From contig JAFGHZ010000099.1 of assembly GCA_016929875.1 (NCBI GenBank), positions 1-9,708 of the forward strand: a DNA stretch of 9,708 nt, read 5' to 3'. Below, one piece after another: positions 1 to 7,494 of the stretch. The position numbers and the translations under genes were made by a program. The notes under the pieces are model-generated. The model was not told the origin of the DNA, did not search any database, and saw nothing but the letters and a program-made list of their open reading frames with translations. Position 1 is the stretch's first letter. Every line of letters begins with the position of its first letter. This DNA comes from Dehalococcoidales bacterium. Its GTDB lineage: Bacteria > Chloroflexota > Dehalococcoidia > Dehalococcoidales > Fen-1064.

Positions 1-78
1 AAGTACTTCCTGATTGTGTTCGCCCAGAAGGGGTGCATGACCCATTACCCTGCCCGGTGTTTCCGATTTGTTGTTTTG
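1..78 (-). pseudogene. C-terminal tail of a CaiB/BaiF (family III) CoA-transferase, remnant
   Basis: On the minus strand the frame running off the left edge encodes SETPGRVMGHAPLLGEH followed by NQEVL. This closely resembles the C-terminal signature of CaiB/BaiF CoA-transferases, where a TPGxV stretch is followed by APLLGEHxxEVL. Those enzymes are usually about 400 residues and move CoA between carboxylic acids. Here the space where the other 350 or so residues should lie is occupied by gatA, so only the tail is present. The reading frame is open back to the gatA stop codon at 160-162 and has an ATG at 136-138. The 20 or so residues between that ATG and the conserved tail do not look like the family. 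I therefore read it as a degraded remnant rather than a complete gene. The family call rests on a short match by eye, and what lies beyond position 1 is unknown. Confidence 0.5.
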
Positions 79-104
79 AGCAAACCGTTTAACATCTGCC
101 AACA

Positions 105-130
105 AAAAGGGAGCATTTTTGCTCCCTTTT
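105..130 (-). terminator. Rho-independent terminator after gatA
   Basis: A 10-bp perfect inverted repeat (105-114 with 121-130, core GGGAGC/GCTCCC) surrounds a 6-nt A/T loop. Read on the minus strand, the GC core is followed by a run of five T (104-108). It lies about 30 bp past the gatA stop, as expected for the end of the gatCA transcript. The arms are flanked by A and T runs on both sides, so it could also stop transcription from the left. Confidence 0.8.
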
Positions 131-159
131 CCATCCATGTTTTGGATATCCGTTTGGAT

Positions 160-1623
160 TTACAGCTTCGGGGTTTTCTTATGCCAGTCCGTCACCTGCT
201 GATAGGCATAGCTGATTTTGAAGATAGTCTCCTCGGCGAAGGGCTTGCCGATAACCTGCATGCCGATGGGTAAATTTTTCGCGAAACCCGCAGGGATGGA
301 GATTGCCGGGATACCGGCGATATTGACGGGCAATGTGCAGATGTCGCTGAGGTACATCTGGAGAGGGTTGTCCGCTTTCTCGCCGATTTTGAAGGGTATG
401 GTGGGTGAAGTCGGTGTTACCAGCGCGTCGTATTTCTCGAATGCTTGGTTGAATTCGCGTCGAATCAAAGTGCGGACTTTCTGTGCTTTCAAATAATAGG
501 CATCGTAGTATCCGGAAGATAAGGCATAAGTGCCCAGCATAATTCTCCGCTTCACCTCTGGTCCAAAGCCAAGCTGTTTGGTCTTTTCCATCCCCTCCCA
601 CATATTGTTGGTATCCTGGTAGGAGAAGCCGTATTTCGAGCCGTCGTACCTCGCCAGATTGGCGGAAGCCTCTGACGGAGCGATGATGTAATAGACTGCC
701 AGGGCGTGTCGGGTGTGCGGTAATGAAACGCCCCATTCCACCTTTGCGCCGAGTTCTTCCAGCTTGCGGATGGCTTCTTTAACGGCAGCATCTACTTCCG
801 GTTGCATACCCTCGACGAAATACTCTTTCGGGATGCCGATTTTCATACCCTTCAGGTCTCCGTTTAGTCCTTTCGTGAAGTCGGGTACGGTTTCCGGTAC
901 CGATGTCGAATCTTTAGGGTCTTGGCCGCTGATGACGTTCATTACCAGCGCGCTGTCCAGGACGTCTTTCGTTAGCGGTCCTATCTGGTCGAGCGAGCTG
1001 GCGAAAGCGACCAGCCCGTAACGGCTGACGCGTCCGTAGGTCGGTTTCAGCCCGGTGACACTGCAGAAACCCGCCGGCTGGCGGATACTGCCGCCGGTAT
1101 CGGAGCCGAGGGCGTAAACAGCCTCGCAGGCGGCAACCCCTGCCGCCGAACCGCCGCTGCTTCCGCCGGGAACACGGGATAAATCCCAGGGGTTATGTGT
1201 CGTAAAAAAAGCCGAGTTCTCAGTGGATGAACCCATGGCGAATTCGTCCATATTCGCTTTGCCGACGATGACCGCACCGGCGTTGTTAAGCTTTTCCACC
1301 ACGGTGGCGTTGTAGGGCGGGATGAAGTTCTCCAGCATCTTCGAGGAACAGGTGGTTCTGATGCCGTCGATGCACATATTGTCCTTGATGAGCACAGGGA
1401 CGCCGGTCAGGGGACCGTCTTTGCCGCCGGCGATGAGTTTATCGGCTTTTTCAGCCTGCCGGAGCGCTAAATCTCCGGTAACAGTGACGACGGCCCGTAC
1501 CGCCTGGTCGATTTTCCCGATGCGGTCGAGATAATATCTGGTCAATTCCACCGAGGAGAGTTTCTTTGCCTTGAGCAATTCGTGGGCGGAATGTATAGTC
1601 AAGTCGGTATATTTATCGGTCAA
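160..1623 (-). CDS. gatA: Asp-tRNA(Asn)/Glu-tRNA(Gln) amidotransferase subunit A
   Basis: This is the amidase subunit of the GatCAB complex, which releases ammonia from glutamine so that mischarged Glu-tRNA(Gln) or Asp-tRNA(Asn) can be amidated in the cytoplasm. The 487-residue protein has the full amidase-signature fold. The Ser-cisSer-Lys triad is visible as K80 (in GVPVLIKDN), S155 (in PGGSSGG) and S179 (in [11 protein letters not shown]). These sit within one residue of the positions known for Staphylococcus aureus GatA. The start is TTG at 1621-1623, with GGAG six bases upstream, and the N-terminus reads like the usual family start. It lies 10 bp downstream of gatC in the same operon, with a terminator just beyond its stop. 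GatB, which binds tRNA and carries the kinase activity, is not in the window. The identification is secure. Confidence 0.97.
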   Translation of the reverse strand: MTDKYTDLTIHSAHELLKAKKLSSVELTRYYLDRIGKIDQAVRAVVTVTGDLALRQAEKADKLIAGGKDGPLTGVPVLIKDNMCIDGIRTTCSSKMLENFIPPYNATVVEKLNNAGAVIVGKANMDEFAMGSSTENSAFFTTHNPWDLSRVPGGSSGGSAAGVAACEAVYALGSDTGGSIRQPAGFCSVTGLKPTYGRVSRYGLVAFASSLDQIGPLTKDVLDSALVMNVISGQDPKDSTSVPETVPDFTKGLNGDLKGMKIGIPKEYFVEGMQPEVDAAVKEAIRKLEELGAKVEWGVSLPHTRHALAVYYIIAPSEASANLARYDGSKYGFSYQDTNNMWEGMEKTKQLGFGPEVKRRIMLGTYALSSGYYDAYYLKAQKVRTLIRREFNQAFEKYDALVTPTSPTIPFKIGEKADNPLQMYLSDICTLPVNIAGIPAISIPAGFAKNLPIGMQVIGKPFAEETIFKISYAYQQVTDWHKKTPKL

Positions 1624-1633
1624 TTCGGGCTCC

Positions 1634-1921
1634 TTATTCCAGTACGGGGCGCAGCTTGAATAAATCCCCTTCGCGGTCGGGGGCGTTTGCCAGAACCTTT
1701 TCTGCCGGCAAGGATTCGCCCGGGATGTCTTCTCGCATCACGCTTTGAAGATTGATGGATTGGGCAGTAGGAGGCACATTCGTGGTATCGACTTCCTTCA
1801 GGATTTCGAAGTTCTCCAGGATTACAGCGAGTTGCTCACGGGCTTTTTCGATTTCCGCCTCGCTCATGCTCATACGGGCGAGGGCGGCGATGTGGACAAC
1901 TTCTTCGCGGGACAGTTTCAT
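1634..1921 (-). CDS. gatC: Asp-tRNA(Asn)/Glu-tRNA(Gln) amidotransferase subunit C
   Basis: This is the small subunit that wraps around the GatA-GatB interface and stabilises the amidotransferase. The 95-residue length is normal for the family. The N-terminal helix has the typical pattern ([17 protein letters not shown]), a second helix covers roughly residues 20-43, and the C-terminal part contains the usual [10 protein letters not shown] region and ends in FKLRPVLE. The ATG at 1919-1921 is preceded by GAGG at a suitable distance. It is the first gene of the gatC-gatA operon, with a sigma-70-like promoter about 30 bp upstream and gatA starting 10 bp after its stop. Nothing in the sequence is unusual. 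Confidence 0.95.
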   Translation of the reverse strand: MKLSREEVVHIAALARMSMSEAEIEKAREQLAVILENFEILKEVDTTNVPPTAQSINLQSVMREDIPGESLPAEKVLANAPDREGDLFKLRPVLE

Positions 1922-1951
1922 TGCAGTGCCTCAATCTCTAATAATGACCAA

Positions 1952-1981
1952 ATTATAGCATTCGTGTGTGAAGATAAGCAA
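1952..1981 (-). promoter_or_regulatory. Sigma-70-like promoter of gatCA
   Basis: On the minus strand a TTGCTT -35 element (1976-1981) and a perfect TATAAT -10 element (1952-1957) are separated by 18 bp. Transcription would begin near 1945, leaving a leader of about 25 nt that contains the GAGG ribosome site of gatC. It is back-to-back with the promoter proposed for the plus-strand operon. Confidence 0.65.
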
Positions 1982-2006
1982 TCATAAGGGGTAAAACCGT
2001 CCCCAG

Positions 2007-2035
2007 TTGCTTGATGCGTCCTTTGTCATTAAAAT
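2007..2035 (+). promoter_or_regulatory. Candidate sigma-70 promoter of the UPF0280-mnmA-nadA operon
   Basis: A TTGCTT -35 element (2007-2012) and a TAAAAT -10 element (2030-2035) are separated by 17 bp. Transcription would start near 2042, about 47 nt before the proposed ATG of the first gene. The -35 element is identical to that of the divergent gatC promoter. The -10 element is a weaker match to consensus, so confidence is moderate. Confidence 0.5.
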
Positions 2036-2088
2036 AGTGATACTCTACTGAACGCTGTCGGCGACTGGATGATTTGCTCAGGGAAGAG

Positions 2089-2829
2089 ATGATGAAAACT
2101 TCTAATTACGAACCGAGGTATTACCGGGATTGGTCGAAAGACAGGGACCTGGTCTCTTTTAACGTCGTGGTTAAGGAAACCGACCTTTATATTCGTGCTA
2201 GCCGCGATTTGAAAAAGAGGGCGCTGGAGATTGTCCAGAAGCAGCGGGACCTGCTGGAGAATTACGTGGCACACCACCCGGGATTCCTCACGGCTCTCGA
2301 ACCTTTCACGGTTGGCAACGATGCTCCGGCAATCGCGAAGGCTATGGAAGAAGCCGGTGAAAAAGTAGGGGTCGGCCCGATGGCGGCGGTGGCAGGTGCT
2401 TTCGCCGAGTTTGTCGGTAAAGAACTGCTCAAGTTGTCCCCCGAGGTGATTGTGGAGAACGGCGGCGACATTTTTATGAAAACGCTGAAGACGCGTCTGG
2501 TAGGCGTCAGCGCCGGCGACTCTCCTTATTCCGGTAAAATCGCTCTTAAAATAGACCCGGCGGATATGCCGCTAGGGGTCTGTACTTCTTCGGGAACGGT
2601 GGGTCATTCAATAAGTTTCGGCAAAGCGGACGCGGCAATCGTCCTGGCGCCTTCGGCGTCGTTGGCCGATGCGGCTGCCACTGCCGTCGGTAATATCGTC
2701 AAAACGGAAGCCGATATTCCGCAGGCAATCGATTTCGCCCGCAGTGTGGGTGGACTGGTTGGTGTAGCGGTAATTATGAGAGATAAGATGGGTGTCTGGG
2801 GGAAGGTAAATCTCGTTCGCAGGGATTAG
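2089..2829 (+). CDS. UPF0280 family protein (ApbE-superfamily fold), function unknown
   Basis: I recognise this as the conserved UPF0280 family (COG2122), distantly related to ApbE, the FMN transferase that modifies flavoproteins. With the ATG at 2089 it has 246 residues. Motifs reminiscent of ApbE are VENGGDIF (about 122-129), GTVGHSISFGKAD (169-181) and SLADAAATAVGN (191-202). The last corresponds to the ApbE region that helps bind metal and nucleotide. No signal peptide or lipobox is seen, so it should be cytoplasmic, unlike classical ApbE. The frame is open back to a TTG at 2074, but AGGGAAGAG (2080-2088) immediately precedes ATG codons at 2089 and 2092. I therefore prefer 2089; 2092 is equally possible. 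It is the first gene of the plus-strand operon, and its stop is 5 bp before mnmA, suggesting translational coupling. Its true activity is not known. Confidence 0.85.
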   Translation: MMKTSNYEPRYYRDWSKDRDLVSFNVVVKETDLYIRASRDLKKRALEIVQKQRDLLENYVAHHPGFLTALEPFTVGNDAPAIAKAMEEAGEKVGVGPMAAVAGAFAEFVGKELLKLSPEVIVENGGDIFMKTLKTRLVGVSAGDSPYSGKIALKIDPADMPLGVCTSSGTVGHSISFGKADAAIVLAPSASLADAAATAVGNIVKTEADIPQAIDFARSVGGLVGVAVIMRDKMGVWGKVNLVRRD

Positions 2830-2834
2830 TTTCG

Positions 2835-3875
2835 ATGAAAATCGGTGTGGCAATGAGCGGTGGTGTCGATTCTTCGGTTGCCGCCGCACTTTTGAAAAAA
2901 GAAGGCTATGAAGTCATCGGGCTGACGATGCTGTTTACATCATCGGAAGAAGCGGCTGAAGCCGCTGGTAAAGTCGCCCGTTTCCTGAAAATACCGCACC
3001 ATGTCATCGATTTCAGGGAGATTTTCGAAGAGCGGGTCGTTTCCGATTTTTGTCGTCAGTATGGCCTGGGGAAAACTCCTAACCCCTGCGTTTCCTGTAA
3101 CCAGTTCATAAAATTCGGTGTCTTGCGGGAGAGAGCGAAGGAACTCGGAGTCGATGCCATTGCTACCGGGCACTACGCGCGGATAGAAAAACGTATGTCG
3201 GACGGCAGATTTTTGCTTAAAAAAGGGGTGGACCGTAAGCGCGACCAGTCGTATTTTCTTTATCGTTTGGATCAGGAACAGCTGGGCAACGTCGTTTTTC
3301 CGCTGGGGGCCATGACTAAATATGAAGTCCGAAAGGTTGCTAAGGATATAGGATTGCCGGCGGCGGACAGGCGGGAAAGCCGGGAGATTTGCTTTATTAC
3401 GGATAACGATTACCCGCGGTTCCTTCGCGAGCATTGTAACCTGACAGTCGCACCCGGTTTGATAACCGATAAGCAGGGGAACGTATTGGGGAAGCATAAC
3501 GGCATCATCAATTACACCATCGGACAACGCAAAGGTTTAGGTATATCGTCGAAAGAGCCTCTTTATGTCGTGGATATAAATAGGCAGACCAATACTGTGG
3601 TTGTCGGCAGCAAGCAGGATACCTATGCCGGTGAATTTATCGTTTCCGATTTGAACTGGCTGGCTTTCGATAAGACGGAGGATGAAATGAATGTGGAGGT
3701 GAAAATCCGTTATCTTCATCCTGAAGCGAAGGCAGTAGTCACTCCGGTTGACAGTAACCGGGTTGGGGTGAAGTTTGCCGAGCCCCAGATGGCAATCACT
3801 CCGGGGCAGTCGGCGGTCTTTTATAACGGTGATTTAGTGGTCGGTGGCGGGATTATAGAACAAGTGCTACACTAG
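2835..3875 (+). CDS. mnmA: tRNA-specific 2-thiouridylase MnmA
   Basis: MnmA activates U34 of tRNA Lys, Glu and Gln with ATP and inserts sulfur to give 2-thiouridine. The 346-residue protein starts with the PP-loop ATPase motif SGGVDSS (8-14). It continues with TPNPCVSCN (81-89), TGHYARIE (111-118), DQSYFLY (137-143), ESREICFI (181-188) and IGQRKGLGI (229-237). It ends in the C-terminal beta-barrel with GQSAVFYNG and GGGIIEQ. By alignment, C88 and C186 correspond to the catalytic C102 and C199 of Escherichia coli MnmA. A third cysteine, C85, replaces the E. coli D99. This CxxC plus C pattern matches MnmA proteins thought to hold a [4Fe-4S] cluster. It is slightly shorter than the E. coli enzyme (368 residues). 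It starts 5 bp after the UPF0280 stop, and nadA follows after 38 bp. Confidence 0.95.
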   Translation: MKIGVAMSGGVDSSVAAALLKKEGYEVIGLTMLFTSSEEAAEAAGKVARFLKIPHHVIDFREIFEERVVSDFCRQYGLGKTPNPCVSCNQFIKFGVLRERAKELGVDAIATGHYARIEKRMSDGRFLLKKGVDRKRDQSYFLYRLDQEQLGNVVFPLGAMTKYEVRKVAKDIGLPAADRRESREICFITDNDYPRFLREHCNLTVAPGLITDKQGNVLGKHNGIINYTIGQRKGLGISSKEPLYVVDINRQTNTVVVGSKQDTYAGEFIVSDLNWLAFDKTEDEMNVEVKIRYLHPEAKAVVTPVDSNRVGVKFAEPQMAITPGQSAVFYNGDLVVGGGIIEQVLH

Positions 3876-3913
3876 ACAAATAAAAGGGTCATTATCTATG
3901 GGGAACGGTTCTA

Positions 3914-4828
3914 ATGGCAGATAGAAAAACCGACATCGTCGGTGAAATCATGGAACTTAAGAAGCAGAGGAATGCCGTTATCCTCGTGCATAATTATCAG
4001 CGTCCGGAAGTGCAGGATATTGCCGATTTCCTGGGCGACTCACTGGAATTGAGCCAGAAAGCGGCGAAGACGGATGCCGATGTCATCGTTTTCTGCGGGG
4101 TTAATTTTATGGCGGAGACGGCATATATCGTTAACCCGAAGAAGGTCGTCTTACTGCCTGATATGGATGCCGGTTGTCCGATGGCGGATATGATTACGGC
4201 GGAAAGTCTTATCGCTAGGAAGAAAGAATTGCCGGGTGTTACGGTGGTCTGCTATGTCAATTCTACGGCCGCCGTCAAGGCGGAATCGGATATTTGTTGT
4301 ACCTCTGCCAATGCGGTCGAGGTGGTACGGAGCCTCGGGGACAAAGAGATTCTGTTTATACCTGATGCTTATCTGGGGCAATGGGCGGCGGAAAAGACGG
4401 GGCATAAGATGCACCTCTGGCCCGGTTATTGTCCGACGCACGTTCGCATCTCGGCAAATGATATTCTGGAGCGGAAGATGGAATTCCCTGAAGCGGTGGT
4501 ACTTGTACATCCCGAATGTCTTCCCGAGGCGAAGGCGGTCGCCGATGCGGTGCTCAGTACCGGCGGTATGATACGTTATGCCCGCGAGAGTAGCGCTAAA
4601 GAAATGATTATCGGTACGGAAATAGGCATCATCTATCGCCTCCAGAAAGAAAACCCCGGTAAGAATTTTATCCCGGTGACGATGAAAGCGACGTGTCCCA
4701 ATATGAAGCGGACCACCCTGGAGAAAGTGCTCTGGTCGCTTCAAAAGATGGAGAACCGGATTATCGTGCCGGAAGATATCAGGCTTCGAGCGTTTTCTGC
4801 CGTAGAACTTATGCTGGCAATCTCTTAG
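3914..4828 (+). CDS. nadA: Quinolinate synthase NadA
   Basis: NadA condenses iminoaspartate with dihydroxyacetone phosphate to make quinolinate, the NAD precursor, using an oxygen-sensitive [4Fe-4S] cluster in the cytoplasm. At 304 residues it has the compact architecture common in anaerobes and archaea. The three expected cluster ligands are C88 (in DMDAGCPMAD), C173 (in WPGYCPTH) and C261 (in KATCPNMKR). Other conserved pieces are LVHNYQRPEVQDIADFLGDS (24-43), FCGVNFMAETA (60-70), NSTAAVKAESD (116-126) and VHPEC (198-202). The ATG at 3914 is preceded by a G-rich site (GGGGAA, 3900-3905). No nadB or nadC is present in the window, so the source of iminoaspartate and the next step must be encoded elsewhere. 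It lies between mnmA and a membrane-protein gene on the same strand. Confidence 0.97.
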   Translation: MADRKTDIVGEIMELKKQRNAVILVHNYQRPEVQDIADFLGDSLELSQKAAKTDADVIVFCGVNFMAETAYIVNPKKVVLLPDMDAGCPMADMITAESLIARKKELPGVTVVCYVNSTAAVKAESDICCTSANAVEVVRSLGDKEILFIPDAYLGQWAAEKTGHKMHLWPGYCPTHVRISANDILERKMEFPEAVVLVHPECLPEAKAVADAVLSTGGMIRYARESSAKEMIIGTEIGIIYRLQKENPGKNFIPVTMKATCPNMKRTTLEKVLWSLQKMENRIIVPEDIRLRAFSAVELMLAIS

Positions 4829-4865
4829 GCAGAATGACAACCTGTCTAGGAGTAGGAAGGGTCTC

Positions 4866-5309
4866 TTGATAGCTTTTCTGGTCTTTATGGTATTCCTGTC
4901 CGTTCTCCTCGCCTTGTGGGAAATCCAGATCGAGGGGAAGGACGGTTGGGCGGCGAAATCACCCGGCTGGCGTATCGAAAAAGGCTGGCTCGTTAAGTTA
5001 GCGGGCGGACGTCCCATAACCGGTTACCACGTTTTTATGACGCTATTCCTGATTGCCATCGTTCATCTGCCGGTATTTTTTGTCGGGTGGAGCTGGCGGT
5101 TGGAAAGTCTTCTGCTCGGCTTTTATGTCGGGATGGTTTTTCTGGAAGATTTTCTGTGGTTTGCCTTGAACCCTTACTACGGCATTAAGAACTTCCGCAA
5201 GGGGAAAATCTGGTGGCACAAACAGTGGTGGGGCCCGGTGCCTGCTCTTTACTGGTTTTTGCTCGTAATCGTCGTTGTGCTGATTTATTTCGGCAGGAAT
5301 GCTATCTAA
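4866..5309 (+). CDS. Uncharacterised four-helix membrane protein
   Basis: I do not recognise a named family. The 147-residue protein has four likely membrane segments, at about residues 2-18, 53-75, 82-101 and 125-142. After helix 1 comes WEIQIEGKDGWAAKSPGW (18-35). After helix 3 comes a tryptophan-rich, basic loop with EDFLWFALNP (94-103) and GKIWWHKQWWGP (113-124). The repeated W, the H118 and the acidic E94/D95 near a membrane edge look like conserved functional residues rather than random hydrophobic sequence. The start is TTG at 4866-4868, supported by AGGAAGGG ending five bases upstream; an in-frame ATG lies seven codons later. It follows nadA by 37 bp and is probably the last gene of the operon. 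It converges on the response-regulator gene with a 15-bp gap and no clear terminator. Confidence 0.8.
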   Translation: MIAFLVFMVFLSVLLALWEIQIEGKDGWAAKSPGWRIEKGWLVKLAGGRPITGYHVFMTLFLIAIVHLPVFFVGWSWRLESLLLGFYVGMVFLEDFLWFALNPYYGIKNFRKGKIWWHKQWWGPVPALYWFLLVIVVVLIYFGRNAI

Positions 5310-5324
5310 TAGCTCTAGATAACC

Positions 5325-5702
5325 TCACTCTTTTGACCTTCTCAATTTTGCGTGAATGCGGGCCAGGAGTTCATTCGTCCGGAAAGGTTTTTTGACGTAG
5401 TCGTCGGCACCGAGATTAAAAGAATGCTGTAATGTAGTTGCCTCGTCCATAGCAGTGACCATTATCACCGGAATATCGGATTTTTCACGTATGAGTTCAA
5501 GGGCTTGAAAGCCGTGCATCCCGGGCATTTTTATATCCAGAAGAACCAGATCGATTTCTTCTGAGGACAACTTGCCAGAAATCTCACCGCCGCTGCTAGC
5601 GGTGATTACACGGTAGTCGGCGCTTTCTAACACGCGCTGTATAAGGTCTCGTATATGCTGGTCATCATCAACAACTAGTATGGTCGCTTTCTTCTCTACC
5701 AT
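5325..5702 (-). CDS. Single-domain response regulator (CheY-like receiver only)
   Basis: This 125-residue protein is a complete receiver domain with no output domain. The phosphoacceptor is D56 (in LLDIKMPG), the metal-binding acidic pair is D12/D13, the switch threonine is T83 (in MVTAMD), and the conserved lysine is K105 (in VKKPF). The C-terminus (ELLARIHAKLRRSKE) resembles the end of an OmpR/PhoB receiver just before its linker, but the DNA-binding domain is absent and only 15 bp separate its stop from the convergent gene. It starts 19 bp after the histidine kinase stop in the same operon, so phosphorylation by that kinase is a reasonable inference. The ribosome site upstream (AAAGG) is weak, so translation may depend on coupling to the kinase gene. 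It must act by protein contact or pass phosphate on. Confidence 0.93.
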   Translation of the reverse strand: MVEKKATILVVDDDQHIRDLIQRVLESADYRVITASSGGEISGKLSSEEIDLVLLDIKMPGMHGFQALELIREKSDIPVIMVTAMDEATTLQHSFNLGADDYVKKPFRTNELLARIHAKLRRSKE

Positions 5703-5721
5703 AATTTACAACCTTTCAAGT

Positions 5722-7494
5722 TCAGGAGATATCATTAATACGGTTCAAGCGGTTTGTTTTTTGGTTGCTATTGTATACGGGTAGTTCAATGATGAAACAG
5801 GCACCTGTTCCAGATTCACTCTCGGCCCATATCCTGCCGTCGTGCTCGGTGATAATGCCGTGGCAGATGCTTAGACCGAGTCCGGTGCCTTTACCTACCT
5901 CCTTGGTTGTGAAAAAAGGACTGAAAAGATACTTCATATTTTCTTTAGGAATACCAGGACCGTCATCAGTAAAAGAGACGCGGACACAATCGCCGGCTTT
6001 CTCTGTTACGATGGTAAGCACGCCCTTCCCGTGTGCTTCAATCATAAAGAATTCGGCGTTGATGATGATATTGAGAAATACCTGTTGGAGTTGAAATTCG
6101 TTTCCCATGACCTCAGGCAAGTCCTGTGCAAAGCGGGTGATTACCTCGATATTATTATTTTTTTGTTCGTAATCACGTATCTCTAGAGCTTTTTCTATGA
6201 TTACGTTGATATTGCTCGGTAGTTTATCTTCAGGGTGCTTCCTGGCAAAAGTAAGCAATCCTTCGACTATCTTGGCGGCACGCTCCGCCTCGCTATTTAT
6301 AACATTTAAATCTGCATGGATGTCATGCGAAAGGTCCCGTTTCAGCAAAAATTCCGAAAAACCTATGATGCTGGTGAGAGGATTATTTAGTTCGTGGGCA
6401 ACTCCGGAGGTCAATTTGCCGATAGAAGCCAGCCTGTCCTGAGCTAGCAATTGCTCTTGCATATTTTTGCGTTCCGTGATGTTGTGTAGAATTATCAACC
6501 AGCCCACTGGCTCTTTATGCTTCTCGTGCATCACCACGGTTTCTATCTCGTAGATTCGTTTCTCCCCCGATACCGTTAGCGGTAGTTCAATCCTGCCGGG
6601 TTTGGCTGGCGGCATTCCTTCCAATGCAGTCGACAAAAGAGATAAAGATATTCTTTTCCCGATGATATTTCTGTTTACCCCGAATATTTCTATTGCCGCC
6701 GGGTTTGCCTCCAATAGGCGATTGCTCATATCGAAAACAAGGATGCCGTCACTCATTTGTTCAATGATAAATTCACGGGCGAATGGGATTGCCCTGAACA
6801 GTTTAAAGCGCATCAACCCTCTTACGATCGCGATTCCTGAAATTGCAAAGGTTACCGGTGTCAGGTCTTTGTGGGGCAGGGGTACGAGACTAAAGATATA
6901 GATGATATTCCAGAGTAGTGGCAAACTGACCGCGATAATCAGGGAAATTGCCTGCCCTCTGTATAGCGGTGCTCCGACAAACAGCCGCCGTAATAAGAAA
7001 ATAGCTCCGGTGATAATCAGGACATAGTTACAAGTCAGTGCCACCCAGAAGAACGGCCCATAGGTTTTGGCTGTTACAATGAAGGGCCCGGATGTAGCTA
7101 GATGTTCGTTCGACCACATAAGGTGGTGCCAGTTATTTGTCCAGACCAGTATTACTGTGGCAAGAGGAATAATACAGAAAGGTGTTATCCTCTTCCAGTT
7201 GGTGAAGAGACGCTTACCGCTGGTATAGTTTAAAGCAAAAAAGAACCAAGCTATGGGGACGGTCATTGAGCCGAGATAGCCGATGTTGTTATAGAACAGT
7301 TGTTGTTCCAGTGTGTGACTATTAGTTTCTAAAAGAAAACCCAGTGTCCAGACAAAGGTGGATATGGCCAGTGATATCATAGCCCCCGCTCCAGGAGCTT
7401 TCCGCCGTTTCCCTATTATTATTGCCACTAATACGGAAACCACGAGCGATAGCGACATTGCACATTGGTAGAAAACGAGATAAGGATCTTTCAA
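5722..7494 (-). CDS. Membrane sensor histidine kinase with 7TM, PAS, HisKA and HATPase domains
   Basis: The 590-residue kinase has seven likely membrane helices in residues 1-230, matching the N-terminal 7TM region found in many kinases. A PAS domain follows at about 240-345, with QMSDGILVFDMSNRLLEANP and ending in HNITERK. The HisKA dimerisation domain carries the phosphorylated H367 in GVAHELNNPLTS. The catalytic domain shows the N box (N475, N479), the G1 box DDGPG (510-514), the F box FFTT and the G2 box GKGTGLGLS (534-542), so it should be active. The signal is unknown; the membrane part or the PAS domain could sense it. The start is TTG at 7492-7494, with CGGAG five bases upstream. It is followed after 19 bp by a receiver-only regulator and is preceded by a near-consensus promoter, so the pair forms its own operon. 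Confidence 0.93.
   Translation of the reverse strand: MKDPYLVFYQCAMSLSLVVSVLVAIIIGKRRKAPGAGAMISLAISTFVWTLGFLLETNSHTLEQQLFYNNIGYLGSMTVPIAWFFFALNYTSGKRLFTNWKRITPFCIIPLATVILVWTNNWHHLMWSNEHLATSGPFIVTAKTYGPFFWVALTCNYVLIITGAIFLLRRLFVGAPLYRGQAISLIIAVSLPLLWNIIYIFSLVPLPHKDLTPVTFAISGIAIVRGLMRFKLFRAIPFAREFIIEQMSDGILVFDMSNRLLEANPAAIEIFGVNRNIIGKRISLSLLSTALEGMPPAKPGRIELPLTVSGEKRIYEIETVVMHEKHKEPVGWLIILHNITERKNMQEQLLAQDRLASIGKLTSGVAHELNNPLTSIIGFSEFLLKRDLSHDIHADLNVINSEAERAAKIVEGLLTFARKHPEDKLPSNINVIIEKALEIRDYEQKNNNIEVITRFAQDLPEVMGNEFQLQQVFLNIIINAEFFMIEAHGKGVLTIVTEKAGDCVRVSFTDDGPGIPKENMKYLFSPFFTTKEVGKGTGLGLSICHGIITEHDGRIWAESESGTGACFIIELPVYNSNQKTNRLNRINDIS

Noticed and set aside
16..273. An 85-codon plus-strand open frame over the gatA 3' end and terminator
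   Set aside because: It crosses a terminator hairpin and the end of gatA, lacks a convincing ribosome site, and has no recognisable motif.
179..736. A 185-codon open frame on the minus strand overlapping gatA in another frame
   Set aside because: It lies wholly within gatA on the same strand, and its translation has no recognisable domain. GatA motifs account for this region.
2940..3527. A 195-codon open frame on the minus strand inside mnmA
   Set aside because: It is antisense to mnmA, whose motifs are continuous and clear. No ribosome site or family resemblance was seen.
4151..5017. A 288-codon open frame on the minus strand opposite nadA and the start of the membrane gene
   Set aside because: It is antisense to the certain gene nadA, its translation is rich in Arg, His and Pro without domain motifs, and it spans two genes. 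It is a codon-bias shadow.
5303..5319. An ATCTA/TAGAT inverted repeat between the converging membrane-protein and response-regulator genes, as a terminator
   Set aside because: The stem is only 5 bp and AT-rich, with no T run after it. It is too weak to call as a terminator.
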